From JANPPS01 sp965246925 (GTDB lineage Bacteria; Pseudomonadota; Alphaproteobacteria; Acetobacterales; Acetobacteraceae), in contig OZ251994.1 of NCBI GenBank assembly GCA_965246925.1, forward strand, positions 682,001-746,000: 64,000 nucleotides of DNA, in the 5' to 3' direction. The notes beneath the pieces were generated by a model that worked only from the letters and a program-made list of their open reading frames with translations, was not told the origin of the DNA and searched no databases. This document shows, piece after piece, positions 25,691-32,923 of this stretch; position 1 is the stretch's first letter, and every line of letters starts with the position of its first letter. Both the position numbers and the translations under genes were made by a program.

Positions 25691-27075
25691 GGGAACATTC
25701 CTGGATGGGGCAGCAGCTTGGCAGGGGCTCCACCACGCAAGGTGACACGATAAAGCCGGAACGCCTCGGCCTCAACCCCGCCGCGCCCACGGCTGAGGGT
25801 GCCGAGCAGGGTAGCGGCGGACCACAGCGCGTTATCGGGCGGCCCGCTGCGCCGGGCACTGAGCAGCAGCAATCCGGTCCCCCCGGGCGCATCCGGCAAG
25901 CCGAACAACGCCCAGCGCGGCTCGGCGGCTACGACCGGCACGGCCGCATGCCACGCGAGCAACGCGGCCACACCATAATTCTCGGCCGCCAGGAAGCTGT
26001 CCTCATCGGACAGGATGAGACTCTGGGCAAGCGAGTCCCAGCCAGCAAGACGGGTGAACGCCGGGTCCAGGCGCGATGGTGGCAGCGGCGCCAGGCTGGC
26101 CTGGATATAGACGACGCCGGTAACCACAAACCCAACCGCCGCCGCGGCCCGCCAGCGCCAGCCCATGGCGGCGGCGGCCATCGCTGCCGCAGGGTAAAGG
26201 ATGGCGGGCCAGTTCGCCTGCACCCGGTCCCCCACGGCGTGGACCACAAACACGGCCAGGCCCGGCAGGATCAGGGCGGCCAGCAACGCCCACCCCGGGT
26301 CCCTCCAGCGCCGCACCGCCAGACCAGCGCCCCCGCACATCAGCAGGAACACCCAGGGCGTGGCCAAACCCGCCTGCCCGGCCACCAACTCACCCAGATG
26401 CGCCATCGCATCCGCCGGGTGCCAAACGCCGGTGCGCCCGCCCTGCTTGGCAAAGCTGGCCCAATGGTGCCCGGCATTCCACGCCACCACGGGCGATATC
26501 GCCACCGCCGCCAAGGCGCCCCCCGCCCACAACCAGGCGCTGCGGAACCATGCACGCCCGTGCAGCACGAGCCAGAGCAGGATACCGGCGCCCAGCAACG
26601 CCCCGGTGTACTTACTGGCCATGGCCGCCCCGGCGCAAAGGCCCACCGCAAGCCACCACCGCCCATCCCCGGTGCGGATCAGCCGCGCTAAAGCGGCCAG
26701 CGTTGCCGTCCAAAAGAAAAGCAACGGCGTATCCGGCGTCATGGTCACCGCGCCCGCGCCCAGCAGCAGCGTAGCATTTAACAGCACCGCGGCTGGTGGG
26801 CCCAGGCGACGCCCCGGAAACAGATCCTCCGTGGCCCGGGCCAGCAGGATAGACCCGGCCGCCGCCGAAAGAGGGGCAAGCAGGCGCACGCCAAGGCTCG
26901 TCTCCCCCAACAGGCACCCGGCGCGGATCCAAAGCGCAACCATCGGCGGATGGTCCAGATACCCAGGCGCCATTGCGCGGGACCACACCCAATAATACGC
27001 CTCGTCCGGCGACAGCTTCATGATGGCCGCAACCAACATGCGGATCGCGGTCAGGGCGGCTAGGGCATACAGCAC
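25687..27075 (-). CDS. glycosyltransferase family 39, ArnT-like membrane protein
   Basis: Multi-pass inner-membrane glycosyltransferase, 462 aa with about 10-12 helices. The PMT_2 signature is LSPDEAYYWVWSRAM then GYLDHPPMVALWI, with an acidic DE in the first periplasmic loop and an HPP motif. It would move a sugar from a polyprenyl-phosphate donor to lipid A, another lipid or a protein; acceptor unknown. Its start is GC-rich with no obvious ribosome-binding site. It is divergent from the helicase gene, and its last bases overlap the dehydratase start. Confidence 0.88.
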   Translation of the reverse strand: MLYALAALTAIRMLVAAIMKLSPDEAYYWVWSRAMAPGYLDHPPMVALWIRAGCLLGETSLGVRLLAPLSAAAGSILLARATEDLFPGRRLGPPAAVLLNATLLLGAGAVTMTPDTPLLFFWTATLAALARLIRTGDGRWWLAVGLCAGAAMASKYTGALLGAGILLWLVLHGRAWFRSAWLWAGGALAAVAISPVVAWNAGHHWASFAKQGGRTGVWHPADAMAHLGELVAGQAGLATPWVFLLMCGGAGLAVRRWRDPGWALLAALILPGLAVFVVHAVGDRVQANWPAILYPAAAMAAAAMGWRWRAAAAVGFVVTGVVYIQASLAPLPPSRLDPAFTRLAGWDSLAQSLILSDEDSFLAAENYGVAALLAWHAAVPVVAAEPRWALFGLPDAPGGTGLLLLSARRSGPPDNALWSAATLLGTLSRGRGGVEAEAFRLYRVTLRGGAPAKLLPHPGMFP

Positions 27076-27201
27076 CGCCCGTTCCTTGTGTGGTTTGGCC
27101 CACTGGTCAAGCTTTCCCTCACGCGTGCCTCACGCGCGCCCTCACCGACGGCCGACAACCTTGCGCTTGCAATCCGCGCAAAGAAAGCCAAACTCGCCAG
27201 C

Positions 27202-29691
27202 ATGTCGGGCTTTCCTTCCCGGGTTAAGGCGGTGCTCGGGCCCACCAACACCGGCAAGACCCATCTTGCGATCGAGCGTCTGCTTGCGCACAGCTCGGGC
27301 ATCATCGGCTTCCCGCTCCGCCTGCTCGCGCGCGAAAACTATGACCGGATGGTGGCCAAGAAGGGCTTAAAGAACGTCGCCCTCATCACCGGCGAAGAAA
27401 AGATCGTGCCCGCCGGCGCCCGCTGGTACTCCTGCACGGTGGAGGCCATGCCGCTGGATCGCGCCGCCGAGTTCGTCGCTGTGGACGAAATCCAGCTCTG
27501 CGCCGACCCCGATCGCGGACATGTGTTCACCGAACGTCTGCTGCATGCCCGCGGCCTGGTGGAAACCATGTTCCTGGGCGCCGAGACCATCCGCCCCCTG
27601 CTGCAGCGCCTGATCCCGCAAGCCGAGATCGAGACCCGGCCCCGCCTGTCGCAGCTGACCTACGCCGGCCCCACCAAGCTCGTGCGCCTGCCGCCCCGCT
27701 CGGCCGTGGTCGCGTTCAGCGCCGGCGAGGTCTATGCCATCGCCGAGCTGATCCGCCGGCGCCGCGGCGGCTGCGCCGTCGTCATGGGCCGCCTCAGCCC
27801 CCGCACGCGCAACGCCCAGGTGCAGCTGTATCAAAACAAGGAAGTGGACTTCCTGGTCGCCACCGACGCGATCGGCATGGGCCTCAATATGGACGTGGAC
27901 CACGTCGCCTTCGCGCGCCTCAACAAGTTCGACGGTCACCGGCCCCGTCGCCTGACCGCGTCCGAGGTGGCGCAGATCGCCGGGCGGGCCGGGCGCGGCA
28001 TGCGGGACGGCACCTTTGGCACCACCGCCACCTGCCCGCCGCTGGACGACGACCTGGTCCGCGCGGTCGAAGGTCACCAGTTCGAGCCGCTGGACGAGCT
28101 GTATTGGCGGAACGCCGCGCTGGACTTCACCAGCGTGGACACCCTGCTGGCAAGCCTGACCGCGGCCCCCACCCGGCAGGGATTAGTGCGGGGGCCGGAG
28201 GCGGTGGACCTCCAGACCCTGGACGCCCTGGCCAAGGAGGCGGACATCCGGTCGCTGGCCCGCGGACGCGCCCGCGTGCGCCTGTTGTGGGAGACCTGCG
28301 GCATCCCCGATTTCCGCAAGCTGGCGGACGACACCCACACCCGGTTCTGCGCCCGCGTGTTCGGCCATGTCGCCCAGGACAAGGGCGTGCCGGCCGAGTG
28401 GATCGAGGCGGGGATCGCCGCGCTGGACCGGGCCGACGGCGATATCGACACGCTCATGGCCCGGCTATCGGGCGTCCGCACCTGGTCCTACATCGCCGCC
28501 CGCACGGATTGGGTGGTGGACGCGCCGGCGTGGCAGGCCCGTGCGCGGGCGGTGGAGGATAAGCTGTCGGACGCGCTGCATGAGCGGCTCACCGCCCGCT
28601 TCGTGGACCGCCGCGCCGCGCACCTGATGCGCCGGCTCGAAGAAGTGGACGGCGAGGACCTCATCAGCGCCGTGACCGCCCGGGGCGAGGTCGTGGTGGA
28701 GGGCCACGCGGTGGGCCAGGTCGCCGGCTTCCTGTTTCAGCCGGACCCGGTGGCGGAGGGCTCGGAAAAGCGCCTCGTGCTCCGCGCCGCCCGCCGCGCG
28801 CTGCGTGAATGGGCGCCGCGCCGGGTGCTGGAGCTGGAAACCGCGCCGGATGCCGCCCTGGGCTGGACCGGAGAGCACCGCATCACTTGGGAACACGTCC
28901 CCGTCGGCCGCCTCCGCCCCGGCCCCGGCCTCATGCGCCCGCACGTCGAAGTGCTGGATAGCGAATTCCTGGACGGCCCGCAGCGGGAGCGCGTGCGCCT
29001 CCGGCTACAGCGCTATGTGACCGGCACGATCGAGCGTGAGCTGGCGCCGCTGTTCCACGCCGTGGCCGCCGCCAAGGAACCCGCGCTCCGCGGCGCGCTG
29101 CACCGGGTCATGGAACAGGGCGGCGTCGTGCCCGGCGCTACCGAGGCGGACATCGCCCCGGCGCTGCGCGGCAAGCTGAAATTGCTGGGCCTGCGCGCCG
29201 GCCGGTTCGCATTATTTCTGCCCGCGCTGCTGAAGCCGCGCCCGGCGGCGTTGCGCGCACGGCTCTGGGCGCTATGGGCCCGCGTGCCGACGCCGGAGCT
29301 GCCGGGGCCCGGGCTCGTGGCGGTGCCGGGCACGGGCTGGCCGGACGGCTTCGGCGCCGCGCTCGGGTTCGTGCAAGCGGGCCCGGTCTATTTGCGGCTG
29401 GACGTGGCCGAGCGGGTAGCGGCGGAGCTCGCCTGGATGACCCGCATCCGGGCCTCGGCGGTGCCGGACGGCCTGGCCCCCCGGCTCAGCGTGCGGGGGG
29501 AGACGCTGCCATCCGTGCTGCGCTCGCTCGGGGTCAAGCTGGCGCTCGGCACCCCGCTCGAGCCGGAGCAGTTTGGCCCGCCCGCGCCCGCGATGATGCT
29601 GCCCGCCCGTAAGCGTGCCGCGCCGGCCCCGCCCGCCCCGGTGCCGGTCCCGGACGGGCCGTTCGCCGCCTTGTCGGGGCTGCGCCGCTGA
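27202..29691 (+). CDS. SUV3-like ATP-dependent RNA helicase
   Basis: Superfamily 2 helicase related to mitochondrial SUV3, typical of alphaproteobacteria; about 829 aa. Motif I is GPTNTGKTH, motif II DEIQ (VDEIQLC), motif V IGMGLNMD and motif VI QIAGRAGRG, in the expected order in the first 300 residues. The C-terminal half is Ala/Arg-rich with a basic tail (RKRAAPAPPAP). It probably unwinds RNA for turnover or ribosome assembly. The ATG at 27202 precedes the family region; a GTG at 27088 would add 38 residues without clear similarity and lacks a ribosome-binding site. Confidence 0.9.
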   Translation: MSGFPSRVKAVLGPTNTGKTHLAIERLLAHSSGIIGFPLRLLARENYDRMVAKKGLKNVALITGEEKIVPAGARWYSCTVEAMPLDRAAEFVAVDEIQLCADPDRGHVFTERLLHARGLVETMFLGAETIRPLLQRLIPQAEIETRPRLSQLTYAGPTKLVRLPPRSAVVAFSAGEVYAIAELIRRRRGGCAVVMGRLSPRTRNAQVQLYQNKEVDFLVATDAIGMGLNMDVDHVAFARLNKFDGHRPRRLTASEVAQIAGRAGRGMRDGTFGTTATCPPLDDDLVRAVEGHQFEPLDELYWRNAALDFTSVDTLLASLTAAPTRQGLVRGPEAVDLQTLDALAKEADIRSLARGRARVRLLWETCGIPDFRKLADDTHTRFCARVFGHVAQDKGVPAEWIEAGIAALDRADGDIDTLMARLSGVRTWSYIAARTDWVVDAPAWQARARAVEDKLSDALHERLTARFVDRRAAHLMRRLEEVDGEDLISAVTARGEVVVEGHAVGQVAGFLFQPDPVAEGSEKRLVLRAARRALREWAPRRVLELETAPDAALGWTGEHRITWEHVPVGRLRPGPGLMRPHVEVLDSEFLDGPQRERVRLRLQRYVTGTIERELAPLFHAVAAAKEPALRGALHRVMEQGGVVPGATEADIAPALRGKLKLLGLRAGRFALFLPALLKPRPAALRARLWALWARVPTPELPGPGLVAVPGTGWPDGFGAALGFVQAGPVYLRLDVAERVAAELAWMTRIRASAVPDGLAPRLSVRGETLPSVLRSLGVKLALGTPLEPEQFGPPAPAMMLPARKRAAPAPPAPVPVPDGPFAALSGLRR

Positions 29692-29721
29692 GCGAGGCGG
29701 AGGATCCGTGAGCGAGGCGGA
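29690..29721 (+). repeat. 13-bp direct repeat across helicase stop and S4 start
   Basis: TGAGCGAGGCGGA occurs at 29690-29702 (from the helicase stop codon) and again at 29709-29721 (from inside the next GTG start). The first copy supplies part of the GGCGGAGG ribosome-binding site of the S4 gene. A small tandem duplication probably created the junction. Confidence 0.7.
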
Positions 29722-29980
29722 AGACCGGGACTGGCAGCGGCTGGACAAGTGGCTCTGGTGCGCGCGGTTACTGAAGGCGCGGGCGGATTGCGCGCGCCTC
29801 GTCGCGGCCGGCGGCGTTCGGGTTAATCGGCAGCCGACGGAGAAACCTCACACCAAGCTCCGCCCCGGCGACGTGATTACATTACCCATCCGGGACGAGG
29901 TTCGGGTCATCCGTGTCGTGTCCCTGGCCGTCCGCCGCGGCCCGGCGCCGGAGGCCCGCGGCTTGTATGAGGAGGTCTAG
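29708..29980 (+). CDS. hslR: S4 RNA-binding domain protein (Hsp15/HslR type)
   Basis: A 90-aa RNA-binding protein; the Hsp15 type recycles stalled 50S subunits carrying nascent chains. The S4 domain covers nearly all of it: RLDKWLWCARLLKARADCARLV then GGVRVNRQPTEKPHTKLRPGD. GTG start at 29708 with GGAGG about 5 nt upstream. It is placed directly behind the helicase (16 bp), so the two are probably co-transcribed and both act on RNA. Confidence 0.87.
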   Translation: MSEAEDRDWQRLDKWLWCARLLKARADCARLVAAGGVRVNRQPTEKPHTKLRPGDVITLPIRDEVRVIRVVSLAVRRGPAPEARGLYEEV

Positions 29981-30047
29981 CTTGCGCAGGGGGTGAAAGG
30001 GCGGCATATCGCCCCACTTCTGCGACCGATGGAATGAGGGGCGGCTG

Positions 30048-30374
30048 ATGACCTACGTGGTCACCGAAAACTGCATCAAGTGCAAGTTCATGGATTGCGT
30101 GGAGGTGTGTCCAGTGGACTGCTTCTATGTCGGTGAGAACATGCTGGTCATCCATCCGGACGAGTGCATCGACTGCGGCGTCTGTGAGCCCGAGTGCCCA
30201 GCGGACGCGATCGTGCCGGACAGCGACGACAAAGCGGCGGCCTGGGCCGAACGGAACCGGACGTTCTCGATGGCCTGGCCCAATATCGTCCGCAAGGGCA
30301 CGCCGCCGGCCGATGCAGAAGATTGGAATGGCAAGCCGGGCAAGGAATCGCTGTTTTCCGCCGATCCGGGCTGA
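30048..30374 (+). CDS. fdxA: ferredoxin FdxA (7Fe type)
   Basis: Small electron carrier, 108 aa, with one 3Fe-4S and one 4Fe-4S cluster. Cys motifs are ENCIKCKFMDCVEVCPVDC and CIDCGVCEPECPAD, and the family C-terminal tail (WNGKPGKESLFSADPG) is present. The position between the S4 gene and carD matches an order I know from other alphaproteobacteria. A weak ATGAGGGGCGGCTG leader precedes the ATG. Confidence 0.95.
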   Translation: MTYVVTENCIKCKFMDCVEVCPVDCFYVGENMLVIHPDECIDCGVCEPECPADAIVPDSDDKAAAWAERNRTFSMAWPNIVRKGTPPADAEDWNGKPGKESLFSADPG

Positions 30375-30527
30375 CTTTTTCTACTTTATGTGCTATAGGA
30401 TCGAGGTCCGGAACAAACGGGCCCTCGTCCTGAACGGCTGCGCTTAACGCGGGCGAACTGGATTAGGCGGGGGCATGAACCACAGCTAGTTTGCCTGCTT
30501 TCAGCAGTAGGCCAGGAGTCATGCAAG

Positions 30528-31274
30528 GTGCCGTCTAAAACTGCCACTCCCAAAGCCCCCTCGCGCGCTGCCGTACCCCCTCCGGTTTTGCCGCAGGACC
30601 CGCCCCCCGCCGCGCCCGCCGCCACGGTAGAGCCGCCGTTCCGCTCGCCACCCAAAATGCCCGGACACATGCCCGGCATGCACGGCCGCCCGCAGATCGT
30701 GCCGCGTGCCATGGCGGCCAAGGAAGATTTCGCCGAGGGTGATTACGTCGTCTATCCCACCCACGGCGTCGGCAAGGTCGAACGGATCGCCACGGAGGAG
30801 ATCGCAGGCCACAAGCTCGAATTGATCCACATCACCTTCGAAGAGAACCGCATGACTTTGCGGGTGCCAGTCGCGAAGGCGCGGACGGCAGGGCTGCGTA
30901 AGCTGGCGACCCGGGTAATCTTCGACAAAGCGCTCGCTCTTATGAAGGGTCGCGCCCGAATCAAGCGCACCATGTGGTCGCGCCGGGCCCAGGAATACGA
31001 GCAGAAAATCAACTCCGGCGATCCGATGCAGATTGCCGAGGTGGTGCGCGACCTCTACCGCAATGCCGGGCAGCCGGATCAGTCCTTCAGTGAACGGCAG
31101 ATCTACGAAAACGCCATGGACCGCCTCGCGGCCGAATACGCGGCGCTTGAAAAAACCGACAAGGCTACGGCGATGCAGCGCCTACAGGATGACCTAAAAA
31201 CCGTCATCAAGGGCGCCGCCGTCGAAGTGGACGCCGAAGGCGAAGAAGTCGAGCCCGAGCCGGACGCCGAATAA
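30528..31274 (+). CDS. CarD/CdnL family transcriptional regulator
   Basis: RNA-polymerase-binding regulator that stabilises open complexes at rRNA and other promoters; 248 aa. A Pro-rich N-terminal extension (about 60 aa) precedes the RNAP-interaction Tudor-like fold (FAEGDYVVYPTHGVGKVERI) and the helical DNA-binding C domain (SRRAQEYEQKINSGDPMQIAEVV). The start is GTG at 30528, because AGGAG (30514-30518) is nine nt away; a nearer ATG at 30521 in another frame ends after five codons. The C terminus is acidic. The gene is convergent with the SRPBCC gene. Confidence 0.9.
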   Translation: MPSKTATPKAPSRAAVPPPVLPQDPPPAAPAATVEPPFRSPPKMPGHMPGMHGRPQIVPRAMAAKEDFAEGDYVVYPTHGVGKVERIATEEIAGHKLELIHITFEENRMTLRVPVAKARTAGLRKLATRVIFDKALALMKGRARIKRTMWSRRAQEYEQKINSGDPMQIAEVVRDLYRNAGQPDQSFSERQIYENAMDRLAAEYAALEKTDKATAMQRLQDDLKTVIKGAAVEVDAEGEEVEPEPDAE

Positions 31275-31283
31275 ATGACGCTT

Positions 31284-31318
31284 CCCCCTCTCCCTCCGGG
31301 AGAGGGCCGGGGTGAGGG
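31284..31318 (+). repeat. dispersed C-rich intergenic repeat, copy 2
   Basis: Identical to the copy at 12961-12995 except for CC in place of TT just before GGGGTGAGGG. It lies between convergent genes (carD and the SRPBCC protein), where its inner palindrome could act as a bidirectional hairpin, although no T tract flanks it. Confidence 0.75.
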
Positions 31319-31375
31319 AAACAAGCGTAACAGCCCCCACCCGAAAGAACTCTGCCCCGCTTCAGGAAAAAGGGG

Positions 31376-31891
31376 CTATTGCACCTTCGACTTTATACCG
31401 CCCAACCCCGCATCATAAACCCCGCCAACCGCGCCGGTGGCGGTCTTGTCGTCCATCGTGGCGGACGGTGCGTCGCCCTGATCCGCCCGCTTGAAGGCGC
31501 CGGTCCAGGTCACCAGACTGCCAGTCCCTGACGGCTTCACGCTGATCGTCGAGCTATAATCGCTGACCGGCAATGTCTTCATGTTGGCCGGGTCCGGGGT
31601 GATCACATAGGAATACGTCATGGCGGCCGCGTCGTAGGACTTGAGCTCCTCGACCAGCTTCGGCCCGCCCAGATCGATCGTCCGGACCGATCCCGGCGTG
31701 TTGCCCGCCGTCGCGGTCGTGCCCTTGACCGGCGGCACCCAACTCATATCCCCGAAGTTCTGGATCAATCCCCAGACTTTGGCCGGCGGCGCCGCAACCT
31801 CCATCGTCTTCGTCTCATGCAGCACGGGCGCTGCGGCAAAGGCCGTGCCGCTGATGGCGAGCAAGGCCAGCGTGAGGAGGGTTCGGTTCAT
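31376..31891 (-). CDS. periplasmic SRPBCC (START-like) protein
   Basis: Exported 171-aa protein with a signal peptide (MNRTLLTLALLAISGTAFAAAP) and a START/SRPBCC fold (ETKTMEVAAPPAKVWGLIQNFGDMSW, then ELKSYDAAAMTYSYVI and SGTGSLVTWTGAFKRAD). The family holds hydrophobic ligands in a pocket; ligand unknown. It is a single gene, convergent with carD and read toward it. Confidence 0.8.
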   Translation of the reverse strand: MNRTLLTLALLAISGTAFAAAPVLHETKTMEVAAPPAKVWGLIQNFGDMSWVPPVKGTTATAGNTPGSVRTIDLGGPKLVEELKSYDAAAMTYSYVITPDPANMKTLPVSDYSSTISVKPSGTGSLVTWTGAFKRADQGDAPSATMDDKTATGAVGGVYDAGLGGIKSKVQ

Positions 31892-31950
31892 GGACGTTCC
31901 TTATTTTTGTTCGCAGGTCCACGCTAGCCGTAAGCCAGAAAGATGCAACG

Positions 31951-31985
31951 CCCCTCCGCCCGGGGAGGGCTGGCGTAGAGGTGGG
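31951..31985 (+). repeat. dispersed C-rich repeat, degenerate copy
   Basis: CCCCTCCGCCCGGGGAGGG with TGGCGTAGAGGTGGG matches the two-part plan of the other copies (palindrome, then G-rich arm) with several changes. It lies in the 193-bp gap after the SRPBCC start. Confidence 0.45.
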
Positions 31986-32003
31986 CAACAAACGCCCATG
32001 TCA

Positions 32004-32042
32004 GCTCAAAAGAAAGCGCCACGCATTAATAAGCGTGGCGCT
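32004..32042 (-). terminator. rho-independent terminator of the Bax-inhibitor-1 gene
   Basis: AGCGCCACGC (32015-32024) pairs perfectly with GCGTGGCGCT (32033-32042), 10 bp, around an AT-rich 8-nt loop. On the minus strand the stem is followed by TTTCTTTT, 43 bp after the BI-1 stop. Confidence 0.88.
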
Positions 32043-32084
32043 CCCCTCACTGACGACCCCCTCCCAAAAGGAAGGCGCATCCAA

Positions 32085-32852
32085 TCAGTTGTTATTGTTA
32101 CGGCCGCCAAAAAGCTGCAGCAGCAGCATGAACAGGTTGATGAAGTTGAGATACAGGCTCAGCGCATCATAGACACTGCGCTTCGCCGCCCCATCAGACC
32201 CCTCGGCATAAGCGTACTCCGCGTAGTCACCCTTGATTCGCTGTGTGTCGTACGCCGTCAGGCCGACGAAGACCAATACACCGATGATGCTGATCCCGAA
32301 CTGCAACGCGCTGCTCTGAATGAACATATTGACCAGCCCGGCGATGATGATGCCGAACAAGCCCATGATCAGGAAGCTGCCGAACTTTGTGAGGTCGGTC
32401 TTCGTGCTGTAGCCATAGAGGCTCATCGCGCCGAAAGTGCCTGCGGTGATGAAGAATACCCGGGCAATACTGGCTCCGCTATACACCAGGAAAATGTTGG
32501 CCAGGGAGGCGCCCATAACGGCGGCAAATGCCCAAAACAATCCTTGCGTTGCTGACCGGGACAGCCGGTTGACGCCGAAGCTCAGCACCATGACGAAAAC
32601 CAGCGGCGCAAACATCGCCGCATAACCCAGGATGGTCGGCGCAATGGCAATGCCGCGCGCGGTCTGAACCTGATGATAGAACAGGTCGATCAGGCTGGTA
32701 TTCGCCACGCCGTACGCGACAATCCCCGTCAGTAGCAGGCCGGAGCACATCCAGTTATAGACCCGCAGCATATAGCTGCGCAGGCCCGCGTCGATCGAAA
32801 CGCCAGTCGTCGCAACGGGCGCGAAAGGCTGGCTCTCAGGTAAAAAGGCCAT
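32085..32852 (-). CDS. Bax inhibitor-1/YccA family membrane protein
   Basis: Seven-helix inner-membrane protein of 255 aa, BI-1/YbhL type, a pH-sensitive channel-like fold. Signatures include LRVYNWMCSGLLLTG, GLFWAFAAVMGASLANIF and the closing LVFVGLTAYDTQRIK with a conserved Asp. The C-terminal tail is Asn-rich. Function in bacteria is poorly known (membrane protease or stress links in some species). Own terminator downstream; single-gene unit. Confidence 0.9.
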   Translation of the reverse strand: MAFLPESQPFAPVATTGVSIDAGLRSYMLRVYNWMCSGLLLTGIVAYGVANTSLIDLFYHQVQTARGIAIAPTILGYAAMFAPLVFVMVLSFGVNRLSRSATQGLFWAFAAVMGASLANIFLVYSGASIARVFFITAGTFGAMSLYGYSTKTDLTKFGSFLIMGLFGIIIAGLVNMFIQSSALQFGISIIGVLVFVGLTAYDTQRIKGDYAEYAYAEGSDGAAKRSVYDALSLYLNFINLFMLLLQLFGGRNNNN

Positions 32853-32923
32853 GTTTCATTCCTCAGAAAGGGCGGTACTGCCCGTGCATGCTACATTGTT
32901 AGCAAGCTTTGCTGCTTCAAGCA

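Noticed and set aside
25684..26691. A 335-codon plus-strand open frame
   Set aside because: Antisense to the GT39 gene; Pro/Arg/Gln-rich with no recognisable domain.
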